Source of the DNA: Cylindrobasidium torrendii FP15055 ss-10
Lineage: Eukaryota; Basidiomycota; Agaricomycetes; Agaricales; Physalacriaceae
Direction of reading: 5' to 3'
Length of the DNA stretch: 64,000 nt
Assembly: GCA_000934385.1 (NCBI GenBank)
Contig: KN880487.1
Location: forward strand, 62,001-126,000
A program made the translations under genes and the position numbers. Of this stretch, positions 34,230 through 46,334 are shown in pieces. The notes beneath the pieces were generated by a model, which was not told the DNA's origin, made no database searches, and saw only the letters and a program-made list of their open reading frames with translations. The number at the start of each line of letters is the position of its first letter. Positions within the stretch are counted from its first letter, which is position 1.

Positions 34230-34294
34230 GCCGAATTATCGAAGAACTATCCGGCTTATCTTCACAATGTTTTGGGCTCAGAATATCGGCATTT
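34230..34294 (-). repeat. Right terminal inverted repeat
   Basis: The complement of the left arm, ending GGGCTCAGAATATCGGCATTT on the plus strand. Confidence 0.6.
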
Positions 34295-34574
34295 AGGCCT
34301 AGCCGCCTAGTGTCTGCGGGCAATGCTACCCATTCAAGCTCAAGGGCTGCTTGTTCCCAAAGCCCAAGAAAATAGCCAACTTCAACTCACGGGGACCTCC
34401 CTTGTGAAGGCATCCTTTGGAAACATAACTTAACTGTATTGCAGCTATGTATACATCAACAATCTATGTAGCGCGTGCCCAAGGAAAGAAAATTCTCGGG
34501 AATATTGGGGAAAGCAATCCGATGCAATGCATAAAACGAAGTCCATAGCGTGAACCATAAATATCGCCGTGCAA
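34295..34574. other. Spacer between the inverted-repeat element and the proline-rich gene
   Basis: 280 bp with no gene seen. The right part is the 3' flank of the proline-rich protein gene. Confidence 0.5.
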
Positions 34575-35909
34575 TCATTCTGACTTCAACGCAGGATCAA
34601 TCTCATCCTCTCCCTCATCTGGGTCACCCTGCGGGGGTACATGCTGGGGAGGAGCTTGGAACGGAGAGGGTGCGACGAGGGGTCGATGGAAACGTGCTCT
34701 GAAATCGTTTGAGTCGTTAGGATTGGGCGGAGGAGGGAAGCCTGTGTTTGCTGGTTGGCCCGTCGTTGTCGTCTGAGCCTGAACTTCAAAATGACCTGGC
34801 GGTGGAGGCGGGAGGGTAACGCCATGGCGGGCAGCATTCCATCGTTCCCAAGCATCCGCCATGATAGGCTCCAATGTTCGCAGGTCATCATCAGTGATAT
34901 TGAGAGTCCGCAGCAAATGCGCCTTCAGCATAGATGAACATCTATAGGATGGTGAGTTTGTTGTCATGAACTTGAGCGCATATACACGCACGTGAGGGCA
35001 AGGAGAAGTGTAGTCGCAAAAGTCTGACCACCCGACGGCTGCTGCACGTCTGGCATGCCCTCATGCATTTGTACGTCTGCGCCATTCGGACCCGATAGCT
35101 CCGCCATGACTTGGTGATATTGCGGAGAGTCGGCAGGCAGGTCTGGGGGAGGCGGGATGAGTGGATGTGGGCCACGAAAGCCCCGGAACGACGGATCGTT
35201 CGGGGCAGCGTCAAATTCGGGTGATGGGGCTGGGCGGTCAGGCCGATTCTGTGCTTCTGCTTGTTTCCGACTTTTGACCAAGGCGCGGTGCTTGCGTTGC
35301 CTACATACATCTGTCAAAAACAAACGAACGGATGAACTGCAACTGTGGCGCACCGTTCTCTAGCCGCAGCCCTCACGCGTTCTCGACGAACCTCGTCGTC
35401 TGCCGATATCGGCGGAGCCTGATACTGCGGCGGGGCGTATTGCGAGGCATCGAAACCAGGAGGCATTGGGCCAAAACCTGTGCTACGTTAGCTGCAAATT
35501 TGTTGACAAGATGCGCAGAAGTACCTGGCGGCGGATTGTTCGGATCAAACCCTGGCGGCGGCGGCGGTTCATACGACGGGCCGGGTGTTGGCCCGTCGCT
35601 GGGACCAGTGCTGAGATGGTGCTGTTGTTCTGGTGGAGGCTGGACCATTTGAGGGGATTGCACGTGAACGACCAGAGGCGGAGCTGGAGTGGGGGAAATC
35701 TGTGGTGGTGGTGGTGGTGCTTGAGGAGGAGGTGGTGGTGGTGGAAGATGAAAACTCCGCATAGGCAGTTGAATGCGATCGCGCTCCCGCTTTCGGCGCT
35801 GCCTCTCTGCTGCTTTCTCTCGCTTGATTCTTTGGGATGGCGTTTCGTGTTCACGCGACACGACGCGGCGTCGAGCCTCGGCGCTCATCGGCACGGTAGA
35901 GGAATCCAT
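34575..35909 (-). CDS. Proline-rich protein with basic N-terminal helix, function unknown
   Basis: Four exons (35525-35909, 35354-35477, 34992-35300, 34575-34941) give 395 codons. The N-terminus is strongly basic and helical (SQRIKREKAAERQRRKRERD). Poly-proline tracts follow, then a second basic stretch that crosses two splice junctions (VRRERVRAAARERRQRKHRALVKSRKQ). A hydrophobic helix (FATTLLLALT) leads into a short helical region (LKAHLLRTLNITDDDLRTLE). The tail is Pro/Gly-rich and ends acidic (DEGEDEIDPALKSE). The basic blocks suggest nuclear localisation or nucleic-acid contact. I recognise no named domain. All junctions keep frame, so the gene is likely real. Confidence 0.7.
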
Positions 35910-38694
35910 CTCGGTCGTTGAAAACCAAGGGCTTGATACCCAGACGTTGTGAACAGACGAATGATCTCAGTGGATGTCTTGGTCTTGCAGGTTGTCCCTG
36001 CCTGGGTCCCCGCTGCCTTTGTCGCTGGCAGCTACCTTCTGCGTACCTGTACGACAGATTGATGTCGAAAAATGTCTGTTCATTCGAATGAGCATGGGCG
36101 TAAGAATCGATAAGTGTGACCTTGCCTCTGTCACTGTTACGGGCGAGCTGGTCACAGGCGGGGTGGAGGGCGTCACAGAGAGCGTAGCGCATGGGGACCC
36201 CAGGATAGAAGGAGCAACGTCACGTGAAAGCGGACCGATGACCGGATTGAACACTCTCGAGTCTCGAGGCTCAAGCTGATTTGTAAAGATACTCACAAGA
36301 TACTCAACATTATTGCACAGTATAATCGAAAAATGAATCAAAATGACTTGGCATTCCTGACTCCCCCCTCATCAGTGCTTGGTCGAAGTTTCCGCCGGGT
36401 CGCAGCTTGTTTGCCCATACTCAATACATCGACGATTTCTTGACTAAGTGTGCTTCTAACGGGGGCATTGTTTGAGCATACACGTCGACAGCATTTCCTC
36501 TGCGTACCTGTGATCCCATATTTTATATTCATTCCAACACAACAACCTCTAAAGTTTCAAACCCACCCTTGGTCTCAGTGTAACACTACTCTCGTGGAAG
36601 TCGAGGCATGCGGAGTATCAAACTCTCAGTTGGAATTTGCCGGACAGAATATGAGGTTCATGCAGCTGCAATGCAGTGACACTGCATTGTGGCCTCACTG
36701 TGTTATACTGTTTGAACGTCGACCTAACGTCGACTGAGCCTGGTCACCAGCGGACCTCGAGGGTATGCAACGCAGAATAGTGAGCTCATGCATGATAGGA
36801 CCTCCCTCGCAGATCAGTTTGCGCACGAATAGCAATTTGGTGAAACGTGACAACAATGGCATTATCATTTTAATTTAGCGCTGACAGATTGCACACCCTA
36901 GCGATCGATCACAAATCTTTGGACTACGACCATCATCACGATGAGTAGCTCAAGTTGCTCAACGGTACGGAACCGTCTTCCAGGCTCAGTCCCAACTTCA
37001 TTCATACATCAAGCAATCATGCTGTATGATCCAGTGATGACCACATTCGCCTGTACAATACAATACATACACACAATCCGTCCCGACATCTTGTCGAAGT
37101 CTTCTTTGATGTTTTTCAATGTAGGACTTGTATTGTCGCTTCCTGGGTATTGTGTGCACTCTCTTTGCAGGAGGATGTCGTGTCTGCGCGTGAGTGCCTC
37201 CGCGGCGCAGCTTGAGTGATCCCGTCCCTCTTGAAACGTCGTATGCTGGTCTTTTAAGCCACGGACGAAGGTAAGGTATTCCACAGAATCTCTATCTCTC
37301 ACTTCCTCCCCCAAAGCTGTCATTCTTGGCTCTCAATTGCTCCAGCTCATCTATACAACAACCTTTGGACACAATGTGCCATTTGCGCCAGTCCGTGATC
37401 ACTTTTCCGCATCCACTTCCAGACACTGAGTGCAACGCAGAGTCAGGAAGCTCTATGTTATCTGTGGGCACCAAGAGACGCTGGTACGCTCCATCTTTTC
37501 AGAAGCGCGGACGGCGTGGTGTTGACGCACGCCCTTCTAGCCCGATGAATTTGTAAAAAAAAAAAGCTCGGCAAGATATCCTTGTTTTTACTAATAAGCT
37601 CGCTTTTATAGATTTACTGCGAGAACACCAACTGCCGCTTTAGTCCCTACCACTCGCAGACGTGCAATCCACCCCAATGCCTTCGTACATGCCAGCAGTA
37701 GTACGCTTTTCTGCTCACCTTAAAATATCCTGATACCAACCTTTTCTTATAGTAAGACCTTTCCAGAGCAGTACAGTGCGTGATTCAGTCATGATTTCCC
37801 TGTCTGCGTTAATGCGCACATGTACTAACTAAGCGTTGCCTCCCAGACCCGCACATCAAGAGTGCTTGCCCAGTCTGCAAAAGGTTCGGGGTGCGGACTA
37901 AGTGATGTTATCACTCCCCCCGGATTACATCGTCAATTTTCAGCATCGCCTAATGCAGCCAACCACTACTTACGTGTTCCAATTTAGATAGGTGGTTGAG
38001 TGGTTGAACAATGAATGACCTATTCAGTGTGACCTAGCACTTTGAGCTTTGCCCATCCTTTCGCGGTATGTCCCTCAATTTCAGTGATGTGGCAGCCTCA
38101 TTGAGTGATATTGGTTGACTCTGAGCATGAACGTTTGAACTCTTGCCTACATAAACCAAACCGAAGTTGATTGTACCAAAGCTGGCAAAGCCACGAACCA
38201 GCCTTATCGATATTATCTACTCACTTAGACGTTAAAACGTGTAATTCCCAAGTCGCATTTCATCAAAGGCCGAAGCGCTATGAAAATTAGCGACTACATG
38301 GCTGCGCTATTGCCCAGTAGTAGCGTCAGTATATATTACACTAGTACAGCCCTAGTATCCTCACTGTACTCCTAAGGAAAGAAATCCTTGTGCTTCTATG
38401 TCTTGCAATTTTTTTGTCATATCATCCAGGTGTAACCGGAAAAGCTAGAGTCACCACACCAGCGCAGGTATATGTATATATATGTAAGAATCTGACCACC
38501 TAGAGTCTGAGGTCGCATGCGTTTAATCGTAACATGAGAGAGTAAAGGAAAGCAGTCCATTTTCGTGCTATCACTAGTCCGAGGTATAGAGTCAATAGTA
38601 AGTTAACGGAAAGAGTCACGGAAATAGTCGATATCAGGCCCAGTCGAAGTACGAGTAACGTAACAAACGAAAAGTCAATCGTGCGCTGCATTGA
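35910..38694. other. Long intergenic region (2.8 kb)
   Basis: I find no gene I can support. Small frames of 60-125 codons occur on both strands without splice logic or motifs. The left part is the promoter of the proline-rich gene and contains a TCACGTGA octamer at 36220-36227. The centre and right are AT-richer, with many stops in all frames. A small RNA or a degraded element could lie here unseen. Confidence 0.5.
36220..36227. promoter_or_regulatory. TCACGTGA octamer
   Basis: A palindromic CACGTG-core site 311 bp upstream of the proline-rich gene's ATG, within the extended ACGTCACGTGA. Confidence 0.3.
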
Positions 38695-41600
38695 TTATAC
38701 ACCATATCCGCCACCTGTCTGTGGTGGGGCTGCCCCAGGAGGTAACGCATACACCATCGAATTCCTCGAGTACCGGTTTTGAGGTGGTGTCGCCTGTGAG
38801 CTCGGTCTCCTGCCTGATGGCCTACCAACTCTCCTCACACCTTCCGGCGCAGCAACTGGGCCACTATCGCTCAACGTGATGCCTCGTCCGCCGCCGCCGC
38901 CATTTCCAGCACCGATTCCCGCGAGACTTTGATAGAAGCTAGGGTCCTCGGGTTCGTACGCTGTCGGTGATGCCGACATTGCGTGCGAATAGAATGGATT
39001 TCCACTCGCAGCAGTGCTCGTGCTTTCATGGCTAATGGACAACGATGCTCGCTTGGCGGGAGGCACAGGAGGGCCTGGGGAGTATCGACCGCCGCCCTCG
39101 CTCATATAGCCCGGCTCTGGGCTGTCGTATGACTGGGGTGTGGCCACCAACCGCTGATGTGATTCAGTATGGACATCTTCACTGGACCGACTGAGGCCCG
39201 CAGATGACGAAGACGAGCTGGACGGGATACCACCGCGGGCCAAAGGTGCAGGGAGAACGAGAAGATTGTTGCTATCTTGACGCGGGCGAGGAGGCCCATT
39301 GAATGCGTTGGAGTCCATTGTGCTCGAATCGAAACCTGTAGAAGGCGGATGGAAGTTGTCGGAGTTGGATGCCAGGGAAAGGCGGTTCATCGACCCGGTC
39401 GAGTTGCGCGTTAAGCTATCGGACCTACGCCATGCCATATCAGTAAAGAGTTGTCAAAGTGAGAGTGATCACACACCTCCAGTATACGGAATCCCGCGAC
39501 TGAGTCCCAGATTTCCATCGACGCTCGCGCTCAAACTCAGCCCACTTCTTCATGACAATCCTGGTGGAATCGAACTCTCCCTCCTTGTCTCCGTGATTGC
39601 CACCCTTCGCTTCTCCCTCTACCTTTCTCGTCTGGCCCCAGGAGAAATCGTCGAAGTGCCAGAAGGAATAAGCCGGAAGGATACCGTTCCAGATCGGCAG
39701 CGAAATCAAGTAGACCAACATCCATCCAACGTATGCAATCTTGCGGGAGGTAACAACAATGAGCACACCCGGGAGACCAAGCACGATCGCGAGTAGAATG
39801 AGCGGAATGGTAGTGTCGGTACCGCCAGGGATGATGGAGACGATGATGAGGTAGAGTGTAAACGCAATGGCCGCAGGAAGGACGAGGGTACCAGCCAATT
39901 CCATGGCGACGACAAACTGCATGGAGAAACAGAATGTACCACACAGGTCGCGGACAAGTACGAGTTCGGAAAGATTGTGAATGGTTGAATTGATCCAACG
40001 GCGCCGCTGCGAGAGGAGAATGCGGAAGGTATCTGGAACGATAGTCTTGCAAACAGCCTGAGGACAGAAAATATTCTTGCGCTTCGGGAACGTCTTCAAC
40101 ATGAGCGTTGTAAGGTAGCGATCCTCTCCAAGAAGGAGCAAGTTCTTCTTGTGCAGGGTGTCGACGACGTTTTCAGAGTAATGTTCGACAATGTCGGGGT
40201 TGGCGAGAATGGGAACCCAGTAACCGCTATCGCCCTTCGGCGCCTTGATGCGGTACATACTGAAGCAACCAGGCAAACAAGTTACACCACCGAACATAGA
40301 CTCGAACGCCTTCGTGAGATGATGGGAGATGTAGTATTCAAACACTGCATAGGTTGGTAAGTAAACTGACCGAAAGAAGATGGAAAGAACATACCTTGCA
40401 TCATGGTTACAAACGTCTCAGCCTTGTTCGCAATCTTCGTCTCGCCACATAGACCCATAATTTCCTCATCGTGGACCATGCAGGAGATCAGGCGCGTAAG
40501 AGAGTCGGGGAAAACCTTCGTATCGGCATCCACCATGAGCACCATCTCGTAGCGGTCAGGACTGATACCCGTCACCCTCCAGATCGAGTTGAAGAATTCG
40601 TATTCGAAGGTGGTCATTCGCTCGTCGAACATAACCTTCTGCATGAATGACATGAGGAGAACTTGACTGTCACGTTTTCCACGATTTCCTGGCTTTGCGT
40701 CATTCGCCTCCAGAGGGTTGCCGACTTTGGCGACGAGAACGATAGGCACGCGCTGTTGCTTGGATCGCTCGACAGTGGCATCGTCGTAGTCGTAGAAACC
40801 AGCATAGACCTTGGCCATGTTGTGCTTCTTATGGCCGTCGGCGATGGCGACATAGGAATGTGCCTCAACGTCGGTAGGTTGAATGATAAAGTCCTTCATC
40901 ATCGTGAGCACGATCTCTGGGGTCTTCATCGTACTGCCTTCTCCCTTGACCATTCCATCCGCGATGACAAGAATGAACTTGTGACTATTGGGATAATCGG
41001 TAGTCGCCAGTGAATCGAGGGTAGTCCGAAGACCCTCAACAGACTCTGAGTAGGCAGTGACGAGGCCAATGGCATGTGCAAGAGGGAAGTTGAAAGGCTC
41101 GTAATCCGGAGGTGGCTGAGGTACAACACCATTGAGCGGGAATGGGCATGGCGACTCGACATACATAGACTTGGAGTTTTCGAAGAATGTGCTGCGCGAG
41201 TTTCGGCCAGGCGAGTCTGGCGGGGATTTACCGAACTTGGTATTGATGGACGGGGCGTAGAGCGACTTCTTGTAATTGGAAGAGGAGTCGAGAACACCGT
41301 ATCCAGACTTGGTGTCCGAAGGCGTGAAGCGCGAAGTATTCGGGATGATGGTCTTCTTTCCTCCTCGGAGACCGTCTTTGCGGACATTGGGACGGTACTG
41401 GCTGGGCGCAGCGCGATAAATATCGTTTGACCAGTTCTCAATCTCTTGAGACCGCTGCATACGCTGTTCGTAGGTCTCGCGAGGGAAATTACCGATGCGC
41501 CAGGAGAAGAACCATTGGAACATGACAGCCATGGCGAAACGAATGGCGACAACACCAATAATGAAAATGAGGGAGAGGTAGAGAACAATGTCGGAAGCAA

Positions 41601-43179
41601 CACAACCGATAGACTGAGTGTCAATGAAGCCCACAGTGACGATATCCTGGAGGCAGTGACCGATTTGCTCCTGCTTTGTGCGCTCGAACATCATGGTCAA
41701 GTCGCGCCCGTTGTAGGTACCGTTAGGCCGCTTCATGTCATCGAAGATTGATGGGTAGGAGACCTGAGCACCGCTAAGCCAGTTGATAAGGTTGAGATCG
41801 AGCACGTTGCTAGCAAAGGTGTGAGTATCAAAAAAAGAGGAGGATTGGGTGTAGCGCACGATTCGTAGACCGCGAGATTGCGATTTCCATTGGATACGTC
41901 TTCCCACGTGTAGTAGACCTGGCCTTGAGGGTTGAGCTGGGAAAATTGGGTCTTTCCGCTCGAAGTAGCGTGACAGTTGGTGTCGGATTCATATCCCGTC
42001 AGGTTTGTGCCAGATGATCCATCGACCTTGAAGATGTTACACGGGAAGTACCAATCGAGCTGTGGAGTGCTGCCAGATATGCTAGAGGATGAAGCCTTGG
42101 TGATGAGGTTGAGACAGTTCTGGTTGGTCTTCTGGAAAAGGAATGAAATATCGTGGCCGCCGACGTTCCAGCCTTGGTCATCGAGTATCTTCGTAGAGCC
42201 GTTGAAAAAAGCTCCAGCAGATGGGTGCTTAAAGTTCGTGAAGTCGTAATCAAGACCATGGATGACCACAGATGCTGAGCCGATGTGGGTATCGTCTACT
42301 TGACCACCATGGAAGCGATTGGCGGGCGTGCCACAGACAGTTTGGGTGAAACCGAAAGTGATGAAACCCACGCCGGCCATGAGTATGGCGATAATGCTGA
42401 CAAGACCAATCTTCTCTCGCCATGCACGTTGCTGCTCCGGACTGTGGAGGCCACACCCCCGCATGAGCACGGGAGGGATCCATATCGTCAACAGGTAGCA
42501 GTACACCATCCACGGTCCCTTCGGACCAGGCGCAAAGTCTCCCAGGCATCCTCCACCTCCACTCGATTGCTTCTCTGGTTTCCCATGCTGCACGCGGCCC
42601 GAGCTCGCAGGTGCGGCGGTACTTGCAGGCCGTTTTCGGCGCAGGGTCGTGCCTCGCTTGAACAACGACAAGCCAGATTCGTGGACATCTTCGTCACGGC
42701 CGAGAAGTGACTTTCCCCGGCGCAAACCGCCCTGAGGGATGTTGCCAGTTGCTGGAAGTATAGTGTTAGAACAACGATGTCATCGCTCGTCGCAGAGGGG
42801 AAGACTTACTGGAAGGCTGTACGCCGACAGCAGCATCGTCTACATGGCTCCGGTAGTGCCATTGACGATGCCCGGGCTCGATTTTCTCGCGGTCCGGGCG
42901 CACTAGACTCTTTTTCCGTGACACTCGGCCGTCGCCATCCTGGGCTTCAACGTCGGCACCGTGCTGAGGCTGATATGCGCTTGGGAAATTGCGTTGCCGT
43001 TGCTGGTCAATTTGGCCGTGTCGCTGACCACTCTCTGTGTTCTGGAACGACACATTGCCTCTTGAGCCTTCGGACGGTAAGAACTGGGGTCGCGATTGTT
43101 GATCATAGTTGGTGGCCTGAGCGTGCTGCGGGCGGGCAGAGCGAGGCGGACGCCGCTCTCCGCCATCATAGTGGGACAT
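38695..43179 (-). CDS. Class IV chitin synthase (division 2)
   Basis: Five exons (42810-43179, 41860-42751, 40395-41809, 39477-40344, 38695-39424) sum to 1425 codons. Order: a Gln-rich disordered N-terminus, transmembrane segments ([19 protein letters not shown] and [19 protein letters not shown]), a cytochrome b5-like lumenal region, another membrane helix ([20 protein letters not shown]), then the GT2 catalytic domain. Catalytic motifs are present: VDAD (about 850), LLGEDR (about 967) and QRRRW (about 1005). C-terminal membrane helices follow, and a Ser/Pro-rich tail of about 240 residues. It polymerises UDP-GlcNAc into chitin at the plasma membrane. Class IV enzymes resemble yeast Chs3. 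Nothing looks damaged. Confidence 0.95.
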
Positions 43180-43700
43180 GGCTTGTCGTTGTCGTCCGGC
43201 GCGGTCCAGGCGGGCTCGTGTCCACGAACAACAAGCGCGATGACGGTCAAAACGCAAGGAATGATGAGGTCAACCGTGTGACCGGCAGCCCGATTCGGCA
43301 ATCATCCCAATTCTACGCGATCCTTTGACGTATGTCCGCACTGTGTCCACAACACCATGGAGACCAGCCGCCTCAACGGATTTTGCTTTTTGGACCTTCC
43401 AAATCCCAGTCTGCTCAGCCAATTTTTGCAATTCTCAAAATCGCTCCCATTATCTGTCCTCTGTCCTAGCTAGCGCCCGTAGGTAGCCATCTGCCGGGTC
43501 TATCACAGCCCAGTTCGACTGAAAGGGAGTAGTCACCGTCTTCACATAAGTCCCCCTCCCCGTCATTCCAAGCCACCAGTCTTTATCGTATCACTTTTCT
43601 TTGCTCAGCATCCTCCTTCCACGAATCCGAAACCCTTGCTTTCCATCTCTGCAACAGGGTACACTTATTCATGTTCAGCTCCTTCCCTACGATTCGGCTT
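43180..43700. other. Upstream region of the chitin synthase gene
   Basis: No gene supported; it contains the chitin synthase promoter. Confidence 0.45.
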
Positions 43701-44135
43701 ATGCTTGTGGCTGCGTACACCCATTGCTCAGCGTCCCCTCATCAGCCATGGCGTCTTTATGAGTCTGTTGAAAGCCGGAGGACTCGAGTTCGACACTCGT
43801 GTCCGAGGCGATGTTTTGGTACGTCTCCTCTACATACAGTACTTATGTAAATAACACATGTTCCAGAGAAATGGAATCGTCAGCTTCTTCTTTGCCTTCT
43901 TCACCGTCCCTACGCTCTCGATATCCGCGCAAAAGTGACGGTGCTATCGTCATCACACGCTGCCCCCCGCGGCGCTGGACGCTGATACTCTTTCCCTCAT
44001 CTTGTTCTTGAGTGTCATCCTGCACACCCGAAGCCCTTTCTCTGGCGTCACAACATTCTTCTTTGCGTGGTTGCCTGCTGCTTGCGTTCTCGTAGTGCAT
44101 AATAGAAACGATACCTACTCCCGTTGCTCTGGGCA
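43700..44135 (+). CDS. Possible small membrane protein, poorly defined
   Basis: An exon with the frame RTPIAQRPLISHGVFMSLLK...GDVL ends at a GTACGT donor (43820). After a short intron ending TTCCAG, it continues RNGIVSFFFAFFTVPTLSISAQK. A separate open segment encodes a strongly hydrophobic helix (SLILFLSVILHTRS) and then SGVTTFFFAWLPAACVLVVH. The pieces look like membrane helices of one protein, but the last junction and the start codon are unclear. The minus-strand frame at 43843-44394 has no recognisable features. It may be a real small gene or a decayed one. Confidence 0.3.
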
Positions 44136-44518
44136 CCTCGTTTGCGCTGAATATAACAGGCTTCTGAACAAACCAACTGAGCGCTTCCGAGTCACAGGTG
44201 TTCCGATCACTCTGAGAAGAACTTAGAGTTGAATGGGAACGCAATACCATCCCTCTGAGTTCACCATGGGCTTGCAGTGTGAAGGAAGATCTGGCTAGGT
44301 CTGGTTGCGTGTGTATTGAATTATCACCAGAGGATTGGGCCTCAGGCTTAGACGACTTAGTAAACTTTGTGAGCGAAACAGCTTGGGGATACATAGTCCC
44401 CGGCGGTGAGGGAAAAGCTAAAGCACGGAGTCCCGCTAAACCATCTTCAAGTCATAATGAATACATTGTCAAGCTCGTATGATCACTATTGAGTTACAGA
44501 TTGATGATCCGGGCAAGT

Positions 44519-44977
44519 TCACAACGATTTCACCTCCTTCCTTCCCATTCCAACATTCAGGATAAAGCAGATGCGCATCAATGCGCACAGATATACGAGC
44601 ATTGTGCTGCCTGCGGTCAAGATATTCCATTCCCACACGTTCCAGTATACCTGCATTCCCAGCGGACGCATGGATGCAAGGTGGCCAAAGTCCGCAACGA
44701 GGACTGCGAGGAGAAGGCGTTTCCACGTAGTTGTCGATGGTGCGGACGACAAAACGAGGTATTGGCTGAGCCCCAGGAAAAGGTACATGTTTCCGAGCTG
44801 TACGAGAGCTATGGTGGTCTGGGTGGTGGTGATAACGGTCGGGGCAGTAGAGCTGACAAGGCTCAGATTGCTGAGATACCCGCTAGGTTTGAAGGCGGTG
44901 AGATATGCAGCGACCAAATGGTTGAGGTGTTCGGCGTAGAGAAAGAATACACGGTATAGTGATGGGATGGTACTCAT
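44519..44977 (-). CDS. DUF7704-type four-helix membrane protein
   Basis: A single exon of 152 codons. The start MSTIPSLYRVFFLYAEHLNHL is typical of small fungal DUF7704 proteins, where a first helix carries a conserved Glu near the front. Four hydrophobic segments follow: residues about 7-27, 51-75, 84-101 and 113-135. The C-terminus is short and basic. The family occurs widely in fungi and has no assigned function. No introns are needed. Confidence 0.65.
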   Translation of the reverse strand: MSTIPSLYRVFFLYAEHLNHLVAAYLTAFKPSGYLSNLSLVSSTAPTVITTTQTTIALVQLGNMYLFLGLSQYLVLSSAPSTTTWKRLLLAVLVADFGHLASMRPLGMQVYWNVWEWNILTAGSTMLVYLCALMRICFILNVGMGRKEVKSL

Positions 44978-46334
44978 GACGGTAGGATGTGGTCAAGTTG
45001 GTAGGCTTGTCGAATGCAATCGACTTTAAGAAGTCTTGTCACGAAATGCCGCCCGTTCAAGCTTTCAAATATTCCTTTTGCTGATTGAAATACAAGATTA
45101 TGATTTCCAATGCGAAATTGAAGAGGCTGGTGACATGTCATGAGTCTCTAACTCAGAGAGCTGAAAGTACAGTGAATCATGCGCGCGATTCTCTTGTGCC
45201 AAGAGGTCGATTATTACTGCCTTAGCATGCCATTATAGTTGGACAGTGTGGTAAAATACAAGACAAGTGTCAGGTCTCGATAAAGACTCAGAGCTGGCTT
45301 TGTTGTACCTGCTGGTCGGTACTCGAGAACCAGCTCGTGTGGGAGACTTGGAGGAAACTCATGGTCATCATGGTTGATATGCTCTCGAAACTGTGGCAAA
45401 CGGTATACTTGCAGTCCTTGTGGCTGCTTTCGATGAGACTTTTGCAATTACCAACCGCTGGATTCGAACACGAGTGTAGCCGAACTTTGACTGACAGCGA
45501 ATCACGGAACTCGGACAAATGCAGGCGATCAGCCTAACTACTTATATATGCATACTTAGTAGCAGTTACTAGCTGTAGCAATCATGTATGCCACTGAGGT
45601 TCCGAGTGGCAGTTTAGCTGCATTCAAACTGCCCACACAATGCCATGTACTACATCGGAGAATACTTTGCTTGCGCACGTACATCCATGAGGCATCGTTG
45701 AGAATGACTTTCGTCAGTATATCCCGTCAATTGCATTGTCAATGTTAGCCTACTCGGAAACCTTGCTCGCATTCACCATCCCATCGCAGTCGGTCAGTTG
45801 TATGCCGGCGCAGTACTGTCAGTTTCAGATAGACGGTCTCTGCAGCTAGTTATGAGGACTCGAAGAATTTGCCTGCTCACAGATGTAACCCGACGCTGCA
45901 AATGAGTCAAAGGGTGAGCGCCGCCGTCCCGACGAGTTGCGACGACTCGGACGTGAAAGCGCCAAGCCCGGAAAAACTCCGGCTATTGTTTACCATCAAT
46001 TATCAACCACATGACCAGGTCCCTTGCAGTTTTTGGGAAACAATGGTCGGTGCGTTGAATTGCAGTACTTATTCGCAGTGAGCTCAGTGTGAGGATACCC
46101 TCTTTCTATGATGGTAAGCCTTCCAGTGTTCGATACCGTCTCCTGCCGTTGAGACTTGAGTCCAGGTCGCCGATCGACATCCGCGGACAAGCGGACAGAG
46201 ATCTATTTATACAGGCTTTAAAACCATAGGCAGAATCCTTCAGGTTCCATGCAGTATTTAGGCAGCAGTGCCCGGCATCCGCGCGTGTCCTCATTTATCT
46301 CTTCCCTCCCACCGTCGCCGACAAACTAGCTTCC
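44978..46334. other. Intergenic region
   Basis: No gene supported in 1.36 kb. A GATTCGAAC element near 45463-45471 resembles a tRNA T-loop on the minus strand but lacks the paired stems. The right part is the promoter of the Kre6/Skn1-type gene. Confidence 0.45.

Larger units (their letters stand above)
34014..34294. mobile_element. MITE-like inverted-repeat element, 281 bp
   Basis: The two ends are near-perfect inverted repeats: AAATGCCGATATTCTGAGCC at the left and its complement at the right. The similarity continues inward for about 65 bp with mismatches (TAAGCCG and GATAATTCG recur in both arms). The centre of about 150 bp has no coding capacity for a transposase. This is the form of a non-autonomous DNA transposon (MITE). 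I could not identify a clear target-site duplication, and no second copy is visible in this window. Confidence 0.65.

Noticed and set aside
35373..35921. A Trp/Arg-rich frame on the plus strand
   Set aside because: It is antisense to the poly-proline exon of the proline-rich gene.
37326..37556. A short basic ORF in the long intergenic region
   Set aside because: Only about 60 codons from its ATG, with no signal peptide, introns or motif; it is expected by chance.
45440..45537. A possible tRNA on the minus strand because of GTTCGAATC
   Set aside because: The bases on either side do not form a T stem, and no acceptor or anticodon stem could be built.
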